From the IMG/VR virus record IMGVR_UViG_3300044801_000195, positions 1 to 60,175 of that record: DNA of 60,175 nucleotides; one strand, 5' to 3'. Below the pieces are notes generated by a model. It was not told the origin of the DNA, made no database searches, and saw only the letters and a program-made list of their open reading frames with translations. Of this stretch, positions 6,644-14,873 are shown in pieces. The position numbers and the translations under genes were made by a program. This stretch comes from a virus. How positions within the stretch are numbered: position 1 is the stretch's first letter; every line of letters begins with the position of its first letter.

Positions 6644-8665
6644 ATGGCCTTCGACGCCCATGCGGCCATCGCAGGCCATGAAGGCAAGGTTTTGGCGGCC
6701 CTCGGTATTGCGTGGCCGTCCGCCGGGCGGAAGCATATTAAGTGTCCGCTCGGCACTCATGAGGATAACGATCCGTCCTGGCGCTGGGATGATAACGGCC
6801 GGCGCTGGTATTGCACATGCGGCGAAGGACATGGAAGCATCTTCGACGCGGTGATGCAGATCAAGGGCATCGAGTTCAAGGAAGCCGTCAGTTTTGCGAT
6901 GGACGTGGCGGGGCTTTCACAACAAACCGCGAGTGTAAAGCCGCAAGCTGCTAATGGGCATGCGAACGGCCATGCAAAGGCCCAGGCGCCGGCGGCTCAC
7001 TCCCGCCCGGCGAAGCAGCCGGCCGCGGCCGATCTGCGCCATTTCCAATATGGGGCGCCATCCCGCTTCTGGACCTATCAGCTCGCCGATTATAGCCTCG
7101 TCGAGGTCCGCGCCCGGTATGACGGCGAGACTGTCGAAACGCTCGCGGGGAAGGCCAAGGAAGTTATCCCGTGGCGCTGGAACGGGCACAAATGGGTCAT
7201 TGGCCAGATGGCGGGCCCCCGCCCCCTCTACCGCCTGCCGGATATCGCGACGGACCGGGAGGCGCCAATCCTTGTGACCGAGGGCGAGAAGGCTGCCGAT
7301 AAGGGTCAGGAACTTTTCCAGGATTATATCGCCACCACGGCGTCCGGCGGCGCCAAGGCTCATGCCGGCATGGATTGGAGCGTGCTCAAGGGCCGCGATA
7401 TCACGATCTGGCCTGACAATGACGAAGAGGGCCGCGCTTACGCCCAAGCCGTGGCCACGCATGCCAGGAACGCCGGGGCCGCCTGTGTGCGCATCGTACA
7501 AGTCCCGGAAAGCTGGCCGCACAAATGCGACCTGGCCGACGAGCTGCCCGATAGCGCCGATCTGCGCGAGATGCTGGACGAGGCCAAAGAGTTCAACGGC
7601 ACCGGAGACGATCCTGAATTCCCGGTCATAAACGCCGCCGAGCTCGTGAAGACGCGCGCTCCAAAACGGCAATGGCTGGTGGAGAATTGGATACCGCATC
7701 GCGACGTATCGGCGCTAGGTGCCGATGGCGGAACGGGAAAGAGTCTGCTGGCGCTGCAGCTCGCCGTCGCTGTCGCCGCCAGTGTGAGCTGGATGTGCCT
7801 GGACGTGAGGCCGGGCCCCGCGCTTTATGTGAGTGCGGAGGATGACAAAGACGAACTGCACTACCGGATAGAGCAAATCGTGGAAAACTCAGCACTTCCT
7901 TTGGATTTGTCGAAACTCACCTTGATTAATCTCGCTGGAAAAAACGCCATATTAGCCGTTCCTGGACCCAAGGGGCTACTTCTGGAAACCGATGAGTTCG
8001 CAAAGCTCGACGCGGTCATAGCTGCGTTGAAGCCACGGCTTGTGGTGTTCGACAGCCTAGCCGATTTCTTTGGCGGCAATGAGATCGATCGTGCCCACGT
8101 CCGCGGCTTCGTCACCATGCTTCGCAAGCGCACAATGCTTTACGATTGTGCCGGCCTATTGCTCATTCATCCCTCCGTCGACGGCATGAAAACCGGACGC
8201 GGCTATTCGGGCTCGACGCATTGGAATAATGCCGTCCGGTCCCGGATGTACATGACCGTTCCCGGCGGCGAGGATGGCGACGAACCGGACCCTGATTTGC
8301 GCATGGTCGAGCTTATGAAAGTCAACCGCACGCGAAAGGGCCAGAAAATGTGGATGCGGTTTAAGGACGGCATCTTCGAACCGGAAGCGCGCGCCTCCCT
8401 GCCCGCCTTCGAGAGCCAGCTTGCTTGTGAGAATCAGCTGCTGAAGCTTGTCCGCGCCATCAACGAATCGGGGCGGGAAGTAAGTCCGCATCTGGGGAGG
8501 AATTATATGCCATCGATGGCCGCCAAGCACCCCGAAAGTCGTGGCTACAAAGCGCGCGATTACGAGCGCGCCATGGAGACCTTGCTGGGCTCTGGTAAAC
8601 TTAAGGTTGCAACTTATGGCCCCCCCTCAAAGCAGCGCTCACGGTTGGAGATAGCCCCATGTTAG
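6644..8665 (+). CDS. Primase-helicase (zinc finger, TOPRIM, RecA-like ATPase)
   Basis: 673 aa. An N-terminal CHC2-like zinc motif (CPLGTH near 34, CTCGEGHG near 55) is followed by a TOPRIM domain (ILVTEGEKAADKG near 209; ITIWPDNDEEG near 253). A RepA/DnaB-type ATPase comes next: Walker A GADGGTGKS at 359-367, LYVSAEDD, Walker B RLVVFDSLADFF near 465, and a sensor-like GYSGSTHWNNAVRSR. The combination fits a phage replicative primase-helicase. The iteron-like region right after the stop may be its origin. Confidence 0.9.
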   Translation: MAFDAHAAIAGHEGKVLAALGIAWPSAGRKHIKCPLGTHEDNDPSWRWDDNGRRWYCTCGEGHGSIFDAVMQIKGIEFKEAVSFAMDVAGLSQQTASVKPQAANGHANGHAKAQAPAAHSRPAKQPAAADLRHFQYGAPSRFWTYQLADYSLVEVRARYDGETVETLAGKAKEVIPWRWNGHKWVIGQMAGPRPLYRLPDIATDREAPILVTEGEKAADKGQELFQDYIATTASGGAKAHAGMDWSVLKGRDITIWPDNDEEGRAYAQAVATHARNAGAACVRIVQVPESWPHKCDLADELPDSADLREMLDEAKEFNGTGDDPEFPVINAAELVKTRAPKRQWLVENWIPHRDVSALGADGGTGKSLLALQLAVAVAASVSWMCLDVRPGPALYVSAEDDKDELHYRIEQIVENSALPLDLSKLTLINLAGKNAILAVPGPKGLLLETDEFAKLDAVIAALKPRLVVFDSLADFFGGNEIDRAHVRGFVTMLRKRTMLYDCAGLLLIHPSVDGMKTGRGYSGSTHWNNAVRSRMYMTVPGGEDGDEPDPDLRMVELMKVNRTRKGQKMWMRFKDGIFEPEARASLPAFESQLACENQLLKLVRAINESGREVSPHLGRNYMPSMAAKHPESRGYKARDYERAMETLLGSGKLKVATYGPPSKQRSRLEIAPC

Positions 8666-8689
8666 AATATTTTTGCTTCCATCCCCCCT

Positions 8690-8880
8690 GCCAACGGAAT
8701 ATTATTCTCTTCCAACGGGCCTGCCAGCGGCCTTCCAACCGGCTTCCAACCGGCTTCCAAGGGGGGTGCCTTCCATCCCCCCCCGTACCCCCCCCTCACG
8801 CGCATACACGCGCGTAAGGAAATTCATCCCCGCCCTTCCAACGCCAGGCCGCTTGGAAGGCGGCCCGCCGTTGAAAGCGC
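8690..8880. repeat. Iteron-like repeats, candidate replication origin
   Basis: Non-coding GC-rich segment after the primase-helicase. CTTCCAA occurs at 8709, 8732, 8743, 8754 and 8835; the middle three are phased at exactly 11 bp as CTTCCAACCGG. An 8-bp inverted repeat CCTTCCAA/TTGGAAGG spans 8834-8860. Helical phasing and position suggest initiator-binding iterons. A proline-rich frame here has no ribosome-binding site and looks non-coding. Confidence 0.5.
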
Positions 8881-8905
8881 TTACAACCGAGAGATACAAC
8901 CAGCC

Positions 8906-9157
8906 ATGACCGGTCAACTACCCGAACAATCCTGGGTGAGCATGAACGTCGAATGGTACGAATTCCAGCGGGGCTATCCCGTGAATCTTGAGGCGAAAGC
9001 CCACAGAATCCTAATGCGGCAACCAGGCTGGATAAGGGTTTCCGGGGGCCTGCTATTCGACATCCGTTGCACATGGTACAGCGGAGAGCGTCAGCGCTGG
9101 CATTGCATCGCGAAGTTCGACATCCGATGCACACCCGATGGCAAATGGGAGATTTGA
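8906..9157 (+). CDS. Hypothetical protein with internal duplication
   Basis: 83 aa. FDIRCTWYSGE and FDIRCTPDGKW repeat within the last 35 residues, mirrored by similar DNA around 9058 and 9118. Several Trp and Cys residues. No family recognised. Confidence 0.6.
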   Translation: MTGQLPEQSWVSMNVEWYEFQRGYPVNLEAKAHRILMRQPGWIRVSGGLLFDIRCTWYSGERQRWHCIAKFDIRCTPDGKWEI

Positions 9158-9158
9158 G

Positions 9159-9506
9159 ATGGCGCAAACCCCCCACCTGGCACTTGGCCGCTTAAGAACG
9201 GGCGAGATGAATAAGACCGAGGCGGCTTATGCCGCCTATCTGGAGATGCAGCGCATTGGCGGAATGGTGGCTTGGTACAAATTCGAGAGCGTCAAGCTAC
9301 GCCTAGCCGATAAAACGTTCTATTCGCCGGATTTTGCGGTGATGCTCTCTTCAGGCGAACTCCAAATGCACGAAGTCAAAGGCTTTTGGCAGGATGATGC
9401 CCGCGTGAAGATCAAGGTGGCTGCGGAGCTTTATCCCTTCCAATTTATCGCGTTTCAGCCGCTACCCAAGAAGGCCGGCGGCGGCTGGAAGCAGGAGGAA
9501 TTCTGA
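9159..9506 (+). CDS. DUF1064-type nuclease-fold protein
   Basis: 115 aa from ATG 9159 (GGGAGA upstream). NKTEAAYAAYLEMQ, WYKFESVKLRLAD, YSPDFAVML and MHEVKGFWQDDARVKIKVAA carry the PD...(D/E)xK pattern of a restriction-endonuclease-like fold (PDF and EVK). DUF1064 proteins are common next to phage replication genes and are thought to act on DNA structures. Activity here is inferred. Confidence 0.78.
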   Translation: MAQTPHLALGRLRTGEMNKTEAAYAAYLEMQRIGGMVAWYKFESVKLRLADKTFYSPDFAVMLSSGELQMHEVKGFWQDDARVKIKVAAELYPFQFIAFQPLPKKAGGGWKQEEF

Positions 9507-9508
9507 GC

Positions 9509-9793
9509 ATGACCATCGCCAGTTCCAACAGCGCTCCCCCACGGCTCAAATTCGAGGTTCTCGCCACGATACGGCACATCGCCCAAAAAGACGGGTGGTA
9601 CTTCGAGATAATCCAGGATTCTGGGCACGAATTCCGTGCCGTGACTTATCGCAAGGAGAGTGCCGCGATTGTCGATGACGATGTGTTCGCCACCTTCGGC
9701 GAGGCGGCGGGCTGGCTTGAAGAACAGGCCGAACGAATAGCCGGTACAGGCGCGGTCCTGGCCATCAATCCGGGCAAGGCCGCGCGTCCATGA
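9509..9793 (+). CDS. Hypothetical protein
   Basis: 94 aa, mixed alpha/beta (FEVLATIRHIAQKDGWYFE...VFATFGEAAGWLEEQAERIA). No family recognised. It overlaps the next gene by 4 nt (ATGA). Confidence 0.6.
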   Translation: MTIASSNSAPPRLKFEVLATIRHIAQKDGWYFEIIQDSGHEFRAVTYRKESAAIVDDDVFATFGEAAGWLEEQAERIAGTGAVLAINPGKAARP

Positions 9794-10002
9794 TCGAACG
9801 GGGCAAGCGCGGCGAAACCGTCTACCGGCGCGCCTACGAACTTGGCCGCTCTAGCGGAGCTATCGGACCAGGCTGTCAAGAAATCGCGATGGAAGGATTG
9901 CGGTCTGGGTTAACTACAAATGAAGTCTATCGTCATATCGGGCGCGGCATCCAAAGAGCCCGATTGACGAACGCAAGGTTACGAGTTATCAAAAAGAGCT
10001 GA
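9790..10002 (+). CDS. Small basic hypothetical protein
   Basis: 70 aa, Arg-rich, coupled to the preceding gene by an ATGA overlap. LTTNEVYRHIGRGIQRAR could be an HTH-like helix pair. Function unknown. Confidence 0.6.
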   Translation: MIERGKRGETVYRRAYELGRSSGAIGPGCQEIAMEGLRSGLTTNEVYRHIGRGIQRARLTNARLRVIKKS

Positions 10003-10071
10003 CTTGCGTCATGCGTGAACGTATAACAGACTTGCATTACTGGAAACAGTATCGGAGTTTGTTCGGAAGGA

Positions 10072-10104
10072 GCCTGGATGACTGTTAGTGGTTGTCATCC
10101 AGGC
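10072..10104 (+). promoter_or_regulatory. 11-bp stem-loop over a mini-ORF start
   Basis: GCCTGGATGAC (10072-10082) pairs perfectly with GTCATCCAGGC (10094-10104) around an 11-nt loop. The left arm contains an ATG preceded by GGAAGGAG that opens a 20-codon frame ending at 10140. There is no T-run, so it is not a classic terminator; it could gate translation of the mini-ORF. It is the only notable element in 10003-10146. Confidence 0.45.
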
Positions 10105-10155
10105 GACTCCAAGCAGCAAGCAAACGGTACGCGCGAATAACCAGGAATGGGCGGC

Positions 10156-10356
10156 ATGAAGTCCGATCTCGTCGATATCCCCTGCATGATCGTTCGGGAA
10201 ACCGAAAAAGCTTATCTAATCGATGATGGTACAAAGCAGGTCTGGCTGCCTAAATCGCAGTGCGAAATCCAACAGGAGGGCATTATGGCGGATGGCTCCC
10301 CCGCATTAGTAGCGGTAATGTCAGAGCGTTTGGCCGCAGAAAAAGGACTGATATGA
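10156..10356 (+). CDS. Conserved small phage protein
   Basis: 66 aa from ATG 10156 (AGGA 10 nt upstream; ATG 10147 is too close to it). DLVDIPCMIVRETEKAYLI...QVWLPKSQCEI is a beta-rich motif I recognise from many small phage proteins of unknown function. Confidence 0.6.
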   Translation: MKSDLVDIPCMIVRETEKAYLIDDGTKQVWLPKSQCEIQQEGIMADGSPALVAVMSERLAAEKGLI

Positions 10357-10402
10357 GAAATCTAACTTCTTGCCATTTGCAGTTAATCGAGAAGAACTCG
10401 CG

Positions 10403-10618
10403 ATGACTGTCAGATATACCGCGGCATGGTTCGATGACGACACTCCTTATCTACAAAGTAGGGATAAGCCCATCACGATTACCACTATCTCCATTTATCA
10501 GCCGGAAAAGTTAGCTTTCGATACTGGGCTTTTGGATCGCAATGGCTCGAAAATCTGGAGGATAGAGGAACATGACCCAATCGGGTTTCATCCGGTGAAA
10601 CGGCAAAACCCGTTCTAG
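10403..10618 (+). CDS. Small hypothetical protein
   Basis: 71 aa from ATG 10403 (GAAGAA upstream). Starts MTVRYTAAWFDDDTPYL and is predicted beta-rich. No family recognised. Confidence 0.5.
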   Translation: MTVRYTAAWFDDDTPYLQSRDKPITITTISIYQPEKLAFDTGLLDRNGSKIWRIEEHDPIGFHPVKRQNPF

Positions 10619-10660
10619 CGGGATCGCAAGAGCTTAAACCCCATTCCAACAGGAAAACCC

Positions 10661-11119
10661 ATGGCAGGCTCGGTCAACAAAGTAATTCTCATCGGCAACT
10701 TGGGAGCTGACCCAGCGGTCCGGTATACCCAAGATGGCAAGCCCATCGCCAACATGCGGCTAGCGACATCGGAGAGCTGGAAGGACAAGCAATCTAGCGA
10801 GCGCCGGGAGAAGACGGAATGGCATAGCGTCGTCATCTTCAACGAACCGCTGGCCAAGATCGCCGAGCAATACCTGAAAAAGGGCTCGAAGGTCTACATA
10901 GAGGGCGCGCTGCAAACCCGGAAATGGCAGGATCAGGGCGGCAACGACCGCTACAGCACGGAAGTTGTGCTGCAGGCATTCAACGGCAAACTGGTGCTGC
11001 TTGGCGATGACAAAAACGGCGGCGGCAACGAAAGTGCGGGCGCCGCCGGAAAGGAACCGGCGTCGGACAAGCGGGCGAGTTCACCGCAAGAGCGGGTCGA
11101 CGACGCGGTTCCGTTCTGA
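10661..11119 (+). CDS. ssb: Single-stranded DNA-binding protein
   Basis: 152 aa, usual bacterial SSB length. OB fold: [62 protein letters not shown] Gly/Ala-rich linker leads to the acidic tip DDAVPF that recruits replication and repair partners. It is downstream of the primase-helicase in the replication module. Confidence 0.95.
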   Translation: MAGSVNKVILIGNLGADPAVRYTQDGKPIANMRLATSESWKDKQSSERREKTEWHSVVIFNEPLAKIAEQYLKKGSKVYIEGALQTRKWQDQGGNDRYSTEVVLQAFNGKLVLLGDDKNGGGNESAGAAGKEPASDKRASSPQERVDDAVPF

Positions 11120-11197
11120 GCGGAACGATAGGGCGTTCCCCGGCGAGGGGAGAAAATCTACGCGATCACGATGTCACGGCTGGTTAATAAGTAGTAA

Positions 11198-12310
11198 ATG
11201 AGTGCTTATTACAATGAGATCGATCCCTATGCCGCCCAATGGCTCCGAAATCTCATCGCTGCCAGGCTTATCGCTGCTGGAGATGTGGACGAGCGATCAA
11301 TCGTCGATGTTGCCGCCGGAGACCTTACCGGATACACGCAATGCCATTTCTTCGCGGGCATTGGGTGCTGGTCGGAAGCGCTCCACCTCGCGGGCTGGCC
11401 GGACGAGCTGCCCGTCTGGACCGGATCGTGTCCCTGTCAGCCGCTTTCGGTCGCGGGACAGCGGAAAGGCCATGCCGACGAACGACACCTCTGGCCCGCT
11501 TTTTACCGCCTCATCGCCGAGTGCCGGCCTACAGCGGTGTTTGGAGAACAGGTTGCGAGCAAGGATGGACGTGAATGGTTCGCTGGAATACGCGCTGACC
11601 TGGAAAGCGTGGCATATGCCTGCGGGGGTGCCGATTTGTGCTCTGCGGGCGTTGGGGCGCCGAACATCCGGCAGCGGCTTTATTGGGTGGCTTACGCCGA
11701 TGGCGGGTACGCCAGCTCAGAACGGCCACAACGAGGCCGGGAACACGGACAGCTCGCGCAAGACGGTTGCAATGCTCACGGGCTGGCCGACGCCGCAAGC
11801 ACGCGATCATTTCCCGGCTCATTCCGAGGAATATGTGGCGGAGAAGAAGGCGCAGGGGCATGGCATGGCGAACTTGAACGATGTCGCCCAGATGGCGTTC
11901 AAGGGCTGGCCCACGCCGGACACGAACAAGCGCGGCGGCCCCCAACAGCCGGAGAAGCGGAAAGCGGGCGGTCATTCGGTGACGCTGCAGGATGCGGCGG
12001 AGACGTTGCGGGGCTGGGCGACGCCTCGGGCGCGGGATCACAAAGGCAATGGCGTGAGTATCGCCCGTGCGGCGAAAGGCATCGCGGACTCGTTGGATAC
12101 GCAATGCAAACTGGTGTGCCGCAATGGAATGGACCAACCGTCGCCATTAGATGCGCGGATGGCGCACGGCGGGTATCGGCTCAACCCGATGCATTCCCTC
12201 TGGCTCATGGGGTTAAGGCCAGAATGGGATGCCTGCGCGCCTACGGCAACGCCATCAATCCGATCCTCGCGGCGGAGTTCATCAAAGCCGCGCAAGAGTG
12301 CGGACCCTGA
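11198..12310 (+). CDS. C5-cytosine DNA methyltransferase
   Basis: 370 aa. Motif I FFAGIGCW (51-58), motif IV TGSCPCQPLS with the catalytic Cys (75-84), motif VI-like VFGEQV (114-119), motif VIII IRQRLYWVA (157-165) and motif X AYGNAINP near the C-terminus. It methylates cytosine, probably to protect phage DNA or tune expression. The 170-320 segment is Gly/Ala/Asp-rich and poorly conserved. The same DNA is fully open in a second frame with its own motifs (11202-12344), and motif X overlaps the WLMG motif of that frame. Confidence 0.87.
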   Translation: MSAYYNEIDPYAAQWLRNLIAARLIAAGDVDERSIVDVAAGDLTGYTQCHFFAGIGCWSEALHLAGWPDELPVWTGSCPCQPLSVAGQRKGHADERHLWPAFYRLIAECRPTAVFGEQVASKDGREWFAGIRADLESVAYACGGADLCSAGVGAPNIRQRLYWVAYADGGYASSERPQRGREHGQLAQDGCNAHGLADAASTRSFPGSFRGICGGEEGAGAWHGELERCRPDGVQGLAHAGHEQARRPPTAGEAESGRSFGDAAGCGGDVAGLGDASGAGSQRQWREYRPCGERHRGLVGYAMQTGVPQWNGPTVAIRCADGARRVSAQPDAFPLAHGVKARMGCLRAYGNAINPILAAEFIKAAQECGP

Positions 12311-12344
12311 CAACCAACATCAACTAGAAGGAGAGCAGTCCTAA
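11202..12344 (+). CDS. Overprinted frame inside the methyltransferase gene (WPTP-repeat protein)
   Basis: 380 aa open frame starting at GTG 11202, four nt inside the methyltransferase gene. It ends with TAATG shared with the next gene's start. It contains EYALTWKAWHMPAGVPICAL, four GW[LPA][TP]P-type repeats (GWLTPMAG, GWPTPQARDH, GWPTPDTNK, GWATPRARDH), and LNPMHSLWLMGLRPEWDACAPTAT. LNP..xWLMG..xxW is normally the C5-MTase TRD/motif IX border, here in a different frame from motif X. I recall similar second-frame proteins beside phage Dcm genes. Whether it is translated is unknown. Confidence 0.5.
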   Translation: MLITMRSIPMPPNGSEISSLPGLSLLEMWTSDQSSMLPPETLPDTRNAISSRALGAGRKRSTSRAGRTSCPSGPDRVPVSRFRSRDSGKAMPTNDTSGPLFTASSPSAGLQRCLENRLRARMDVNGSLEYALTWKAWHMPAGVPICALRALGRRTSGSGFIGWLTPMAGTPAQNGHNEAGNTDSSRKTVAMLTGWPTPQARDHFPAHSEEYVAEKKAQGHGMANLNDVAQMAFKGWPTPDTNKRGGPQQPEKRKAGGHSVTLQDAAETLRGWATPRARDHKGNGVSIARAAKGIADSLDTQCKLVCRNGMDQPSPLDARMAHGGYRLNPMHSLWLMGLRPEWDACAPTATPSIRSSRRSSSKPRKSADPDNQHQLEGEQS

Positions 12345-12682
12345 TGCCACGGCCTTTCGAACATACGCTCATGGAGATGCGCAACGGGCGCGTCGCCGAG
12401 CAGCTTACCGATGCATGGGGCGACCTTATCGCCGCCGTCCAGTGCACCGGCAAACCCGGCAGCATGACCGTCGTTTTTTCGGTCAAGCCATCCGGCGACA
12501 ACGGCATGGAGATCGTCACCAAGGTCACGGCCAAGGAACCCAAGCCCGAAACCGGCGCCAGTTTTTTCTATGTGGACCTAGAGGGCAATCTCACGCGGGC
12601 TGACACCCGGCAGCGCGATATATTCGAAACGGTCGCGGGCGGCATCCCCGACCGGGTAAAAGTCCAGCACAGCAATTCTTAA
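12344..12682 (+). CDS. Hypothetical phage protein
   Basis: 112 aa, AAGGAGA upstream of ATG 12344. GKPGSMTVVFSVKPSGDNGMEI...FFYVDLEGNLTR looks like a small beta sandwich. It belongs to a family often found next to DUF2303 genes, as here. Function unknown. Confidence 0.65.
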   Translation: MPRPFEHTLMEMRNGRVAEQLTDAWGDLIAAVQCTGKPGSMTVVFSVKPSGDNGMEIVTKVTAKEPKPETGASFFYVDLEGNLTRADTRQRDIFETVAGGIPDRVKVQHSNS

Positions 12683-12705
12683 ACCGCGGCCCTTGGAGAA
12701 AAATC

Positions 12706-13524
12706 GTGACCGGACAATCAGCAGAAACAGTCGCCTTGATCGAGCGCGCAATTCGCTTAGGCGCCCAGCTTACCGAGGCCAAGCAGAAACCCGACGGCTC
12801 TGGATTCGTCGTCGTGGCGCCGCAAGACATGCGCGTCCACGAGTTTGCAAACCCCGAATTCCTGGGAAACCATGTGAAGCAGCAGCTTTCCATCGAACAC
12901 CCGGACGATTTTATCGCCTACCTCCTGACCCATAGGGATAAGGCCGGCCAGACCGTCGTCTTCGCCGATCAGGGCAACCTGCGGCTTATCGGCGTGCTGA
13001 ACTATCATAGGCCGGATGCGCCAAGTTACGCCGATCATCGGGCAATTTTTCCTATGCAGTTCGATCCGACCTATGCGGCCTGGCGCCAATGCAACGGAAA
13101 TTGGATGGAACAAGTCGAGTTCGCCCGCTTCCTCGAAGAGCACGCGCAAGACGTTATCTCGCCCGCCGCGGCCACGATTATTGAGATCGCCTCCTCTCTT
13201 GAGGTCAAGACTGAGGTCGATTTCAAGAAAGCGATCAACCTGCAGAACGGGGCGGTCCAGCTTCAATTCGTCGAGCGCAACGCGGAACGCACGTCTGGCA
13301 ACTTTGAAGTACCGAAGCAGTTAGTAATTGAAACGCCCATTTATTTCGGTGGAGAACTAGTTCAAATCTTCATGTTTTTCCGGTATTCGGCGAAGGGAGG
13401 AACACTTAAATTCAAGCTCGACTTGCACCGATGGCAATACAATGAGCGCGATGCGTTCTTGAATATTTCGTCTCGGATCGGAAAAGAGTGCGCTGTTCCG
13501 GTTTACCTTGGCAGAATGAACTAA
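12706..13524 (+). CDS. DUF2303 family protein
   Basis: 272 aa from GTG 12706. Typical DUF2303 (YfdQ-like) features: FVVVAPQDMRVHEF, TVVFADQGNLRLIGVLNYH, MQFDPTYAAWRQCNG, MEQVEFARFLEEHAQDV, FKKAINLQNGAVQLQF. Length is normal. Common in temperate phages near recombination or replication genes; the role is unknown. Confidence 0.88.
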   Translation: MTGQSAETVALIERAIRLGAQLTEAKQKPDGSGFVVVAPQDMRVHEFANPEFLGNHVKQQLSIEHPDDFIAYLLTHRDKAGQTVVFADQGNLRLIGVLNYHRPDAPSYADHRAIFPMQFDPTYAAWRQCNGNWMEQVEFARFLEEHAQDVISPAAATIIEIASSLEVKTEVDFKKAINLQNGAVQLQFVERNAERTSGNFEVPKQLVIETPIYFGGELVQIFMFFRYSAKGGTLKFKLDLHRWQYNERDAFLNISSRIGKECAVPVYLGRMN

Positions 13525-13534
13525 CCGGGAACGC

Positions 13535-13568
13535 GCGCAAGCCCCGGCCTAACCGCTGGGGCTTGCGC
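13535..13568. promoter_or_regulatory. 11-bp intergenic stem-loop
   Basis: GCGCAAGCCCC (13535-13545), 12-nt loop, GGGGCTTGCGC (13558-13568), perfect complementarity in a 69-nt gap. No T-run on either side, so it may stabilise or segment mRNA rather than terminate it. Confidence 0.5.
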
Positions 13569-13593
13569 ACCCAAGGCGAACGGAGAAACAGCC

Positions 13594-14025
13594 ATGACCG
13601 AAACGGTCGATCCAATCGAAGAAGCGATGGCGCGGGCGGCGTGCTGGACCGAAAGTGTGGACCCCGATGAGACTGTTCGCCTCGGTCCAAGCGGCCAGAT
13701 TTCACCGCTGCCATTTGGGCTGCCCGTGGACTTCGGTGTCCCGCGCTGGCATGCTCATCTAGCGGAGGCGCGGAAAGTGCGCGCGATGATCGGGGCGATG
13801 CGGGCAACCGCAACGGCCGGCGAGAATGTCGATGCTCTCGCGGTAAGGGAATCCATCGTTGCCATGATCCGAAAGCGGCAAGATTGCTATGTCCGAAAAC
13901 TTGGCGAGCTGAATGTGCCCGGCCCATATAGAGCCCAGCATGTTACCGTTGTACGCGAGCTGCAGCACATCATCGATCTTATCGGACCTCAGGCTGAAGA
14001 GAAGGAGCCCGCAGCTCATGGCTAA
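13594..14025 (+). CDS. Hypothetical protein
   Basis: 143 aa; N-terminal acidic region (DPIEEAMARAACW), C-terminal helices (KVRAMIGAMRATATAGENVD). No recognised family. Overlaps the next gene by 8 nt. Confidence 0.6.
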   Translation: MTETVDPIEEAMARAACWTESVDPDETVRLGPSGQISPLPFGLPVDFGVPRWHAHLAEARKVRAMIGAMRATATAGENVDALAVRESIVAMIRKRQDCYVRKLGELNVPGPYRAQHVTVVRELQHIIDLIGPQAEEKEPAAHG

Positions 14026-14632
14026 ACGCCGCCGCAAACGCAACCAGCATAACGACCCCGCGCTGACCCACTCTCAGCTGCAAATGCTGATTCCCGGCGG
14101 CTCCGTCAACAAGCACCGCGCCCGCCGCGACGAAATCGAAATCGAAACCCGCGCCGCGACGGAGGGCGGAACCGCGATGATCGCGGGCGAGTACATCTCC
14201 ACCGCGGTCCGGAAATTGATGGCGCGCGGCGCGGTAACTCTCGAAGAGCATACCGCCGTGCAAAATTTTATCCGGGACCGCGATTTGGCTTATGCCTCTA
14301 GCACAAATGCGCTGGCCGCGATCCAAGTGGATTGCAATGGCGACGGCACGGGCGGCATGGAACGCAAGGTCCATCATTCCCTGCGGTTCGAGCACGCCCG
14401 CGCCTGGCTGCATTCCCAGATGTTCCGCGTTGCCCAAGCCGGCATCCTCGACGATGGCGACGCCGACATCGGCCGCGGTTTCACCGCCATCGGGGCCGAC
14501 ATGCTGCCGGGATATTCGAAGCAGGAACAGCTCGCCGCGGGACAAGGGTGCCTCGTTATGGTAATCCGGGAATTGGCCGTGATCTACGGCGCGCGGAACC
14601 CTGACCGGTCCAGGATCGTGGTGAATGACTGA
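14018..14632 (+). CDS. Hypothetical protein with basic N-terminus
   Basis: 204 aa from ATG 14018 (GAAGGAG upstream). Starts AKRRRKRNQH, then a helical body (RFEHARAWLHSQMFRVAQAG). Last gene of the early rightward run; the next genes are on the opposite strand. No function recognised. Confidence 0.65.
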   Translation: MAKRRRKRNQHNDPALTHSQLQMLIPGGSVNKHRARRDEIEIETRAATEGGTAMIAGEYISTAVRKLMARGAVTLEEHTAVQNFIRDRDLAYASSTNALAAIQVDCNGDGTGGMERKVHHSLRFEHARAWLHSQMFRVAQAGILDDGDADIGRGFTAIGADMLPGYSKQEQLAAGQGCLVMVIRELAVIYGARNPDRSRIVVND

Positions 14633-14652
14633 ACGAGGGAACTTGCGCTAGA

Positions 14653-14862
14653 TTATGTGCCCGTGGGTGCCGAGGCGCTGTCGCGGGCGGCGATCCTGAC
14701 TTTCAGCCAGGTGTCGATTTCCTCTTCCAGCCAGCAAATAGTAGTTGTGCCCAACGGCACCTTTTTCGGAAATGCGCCGGTTTCAATCAGCCGGTCCAGG
14801 TGCTGGCGACTATAATAAATCCCCTTCTGGTCGCGGAGGTCGCGATATCGAAGAATGCGCAT
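14653..14862 (-). CDS. AlpA-like HTH regulator 1
   Basis: 69 aa. LRYRDLRDQKGIYYSRQHLDR...GAFPKKVPLG...CWLEEEIDTWL is the AlpA/excisionase winged-helix pattern (MerR-like). AlpA proteins activate prophage genes or act as recombination directionality factors. Paralogue of the adjacent gene at 14874-15065. Confidence 0.85.
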   Translation of the reverse strand: MRILRYRDLRDQKGIYYSRQHLDRLIETGAFPKKVPLGTTTICWLEEEIDTWLKVRIAARDSASAPTGT

Positions 14863-14873
14863 GACAAACCTCG

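Noticed and set aside
8673-8909. Proline-rich 78-codon frame after the primase-helicase
   Set aside because: No ribosome-binding site, composition driven by the CTTCCAACCGG iterons, and no recognisable motif.
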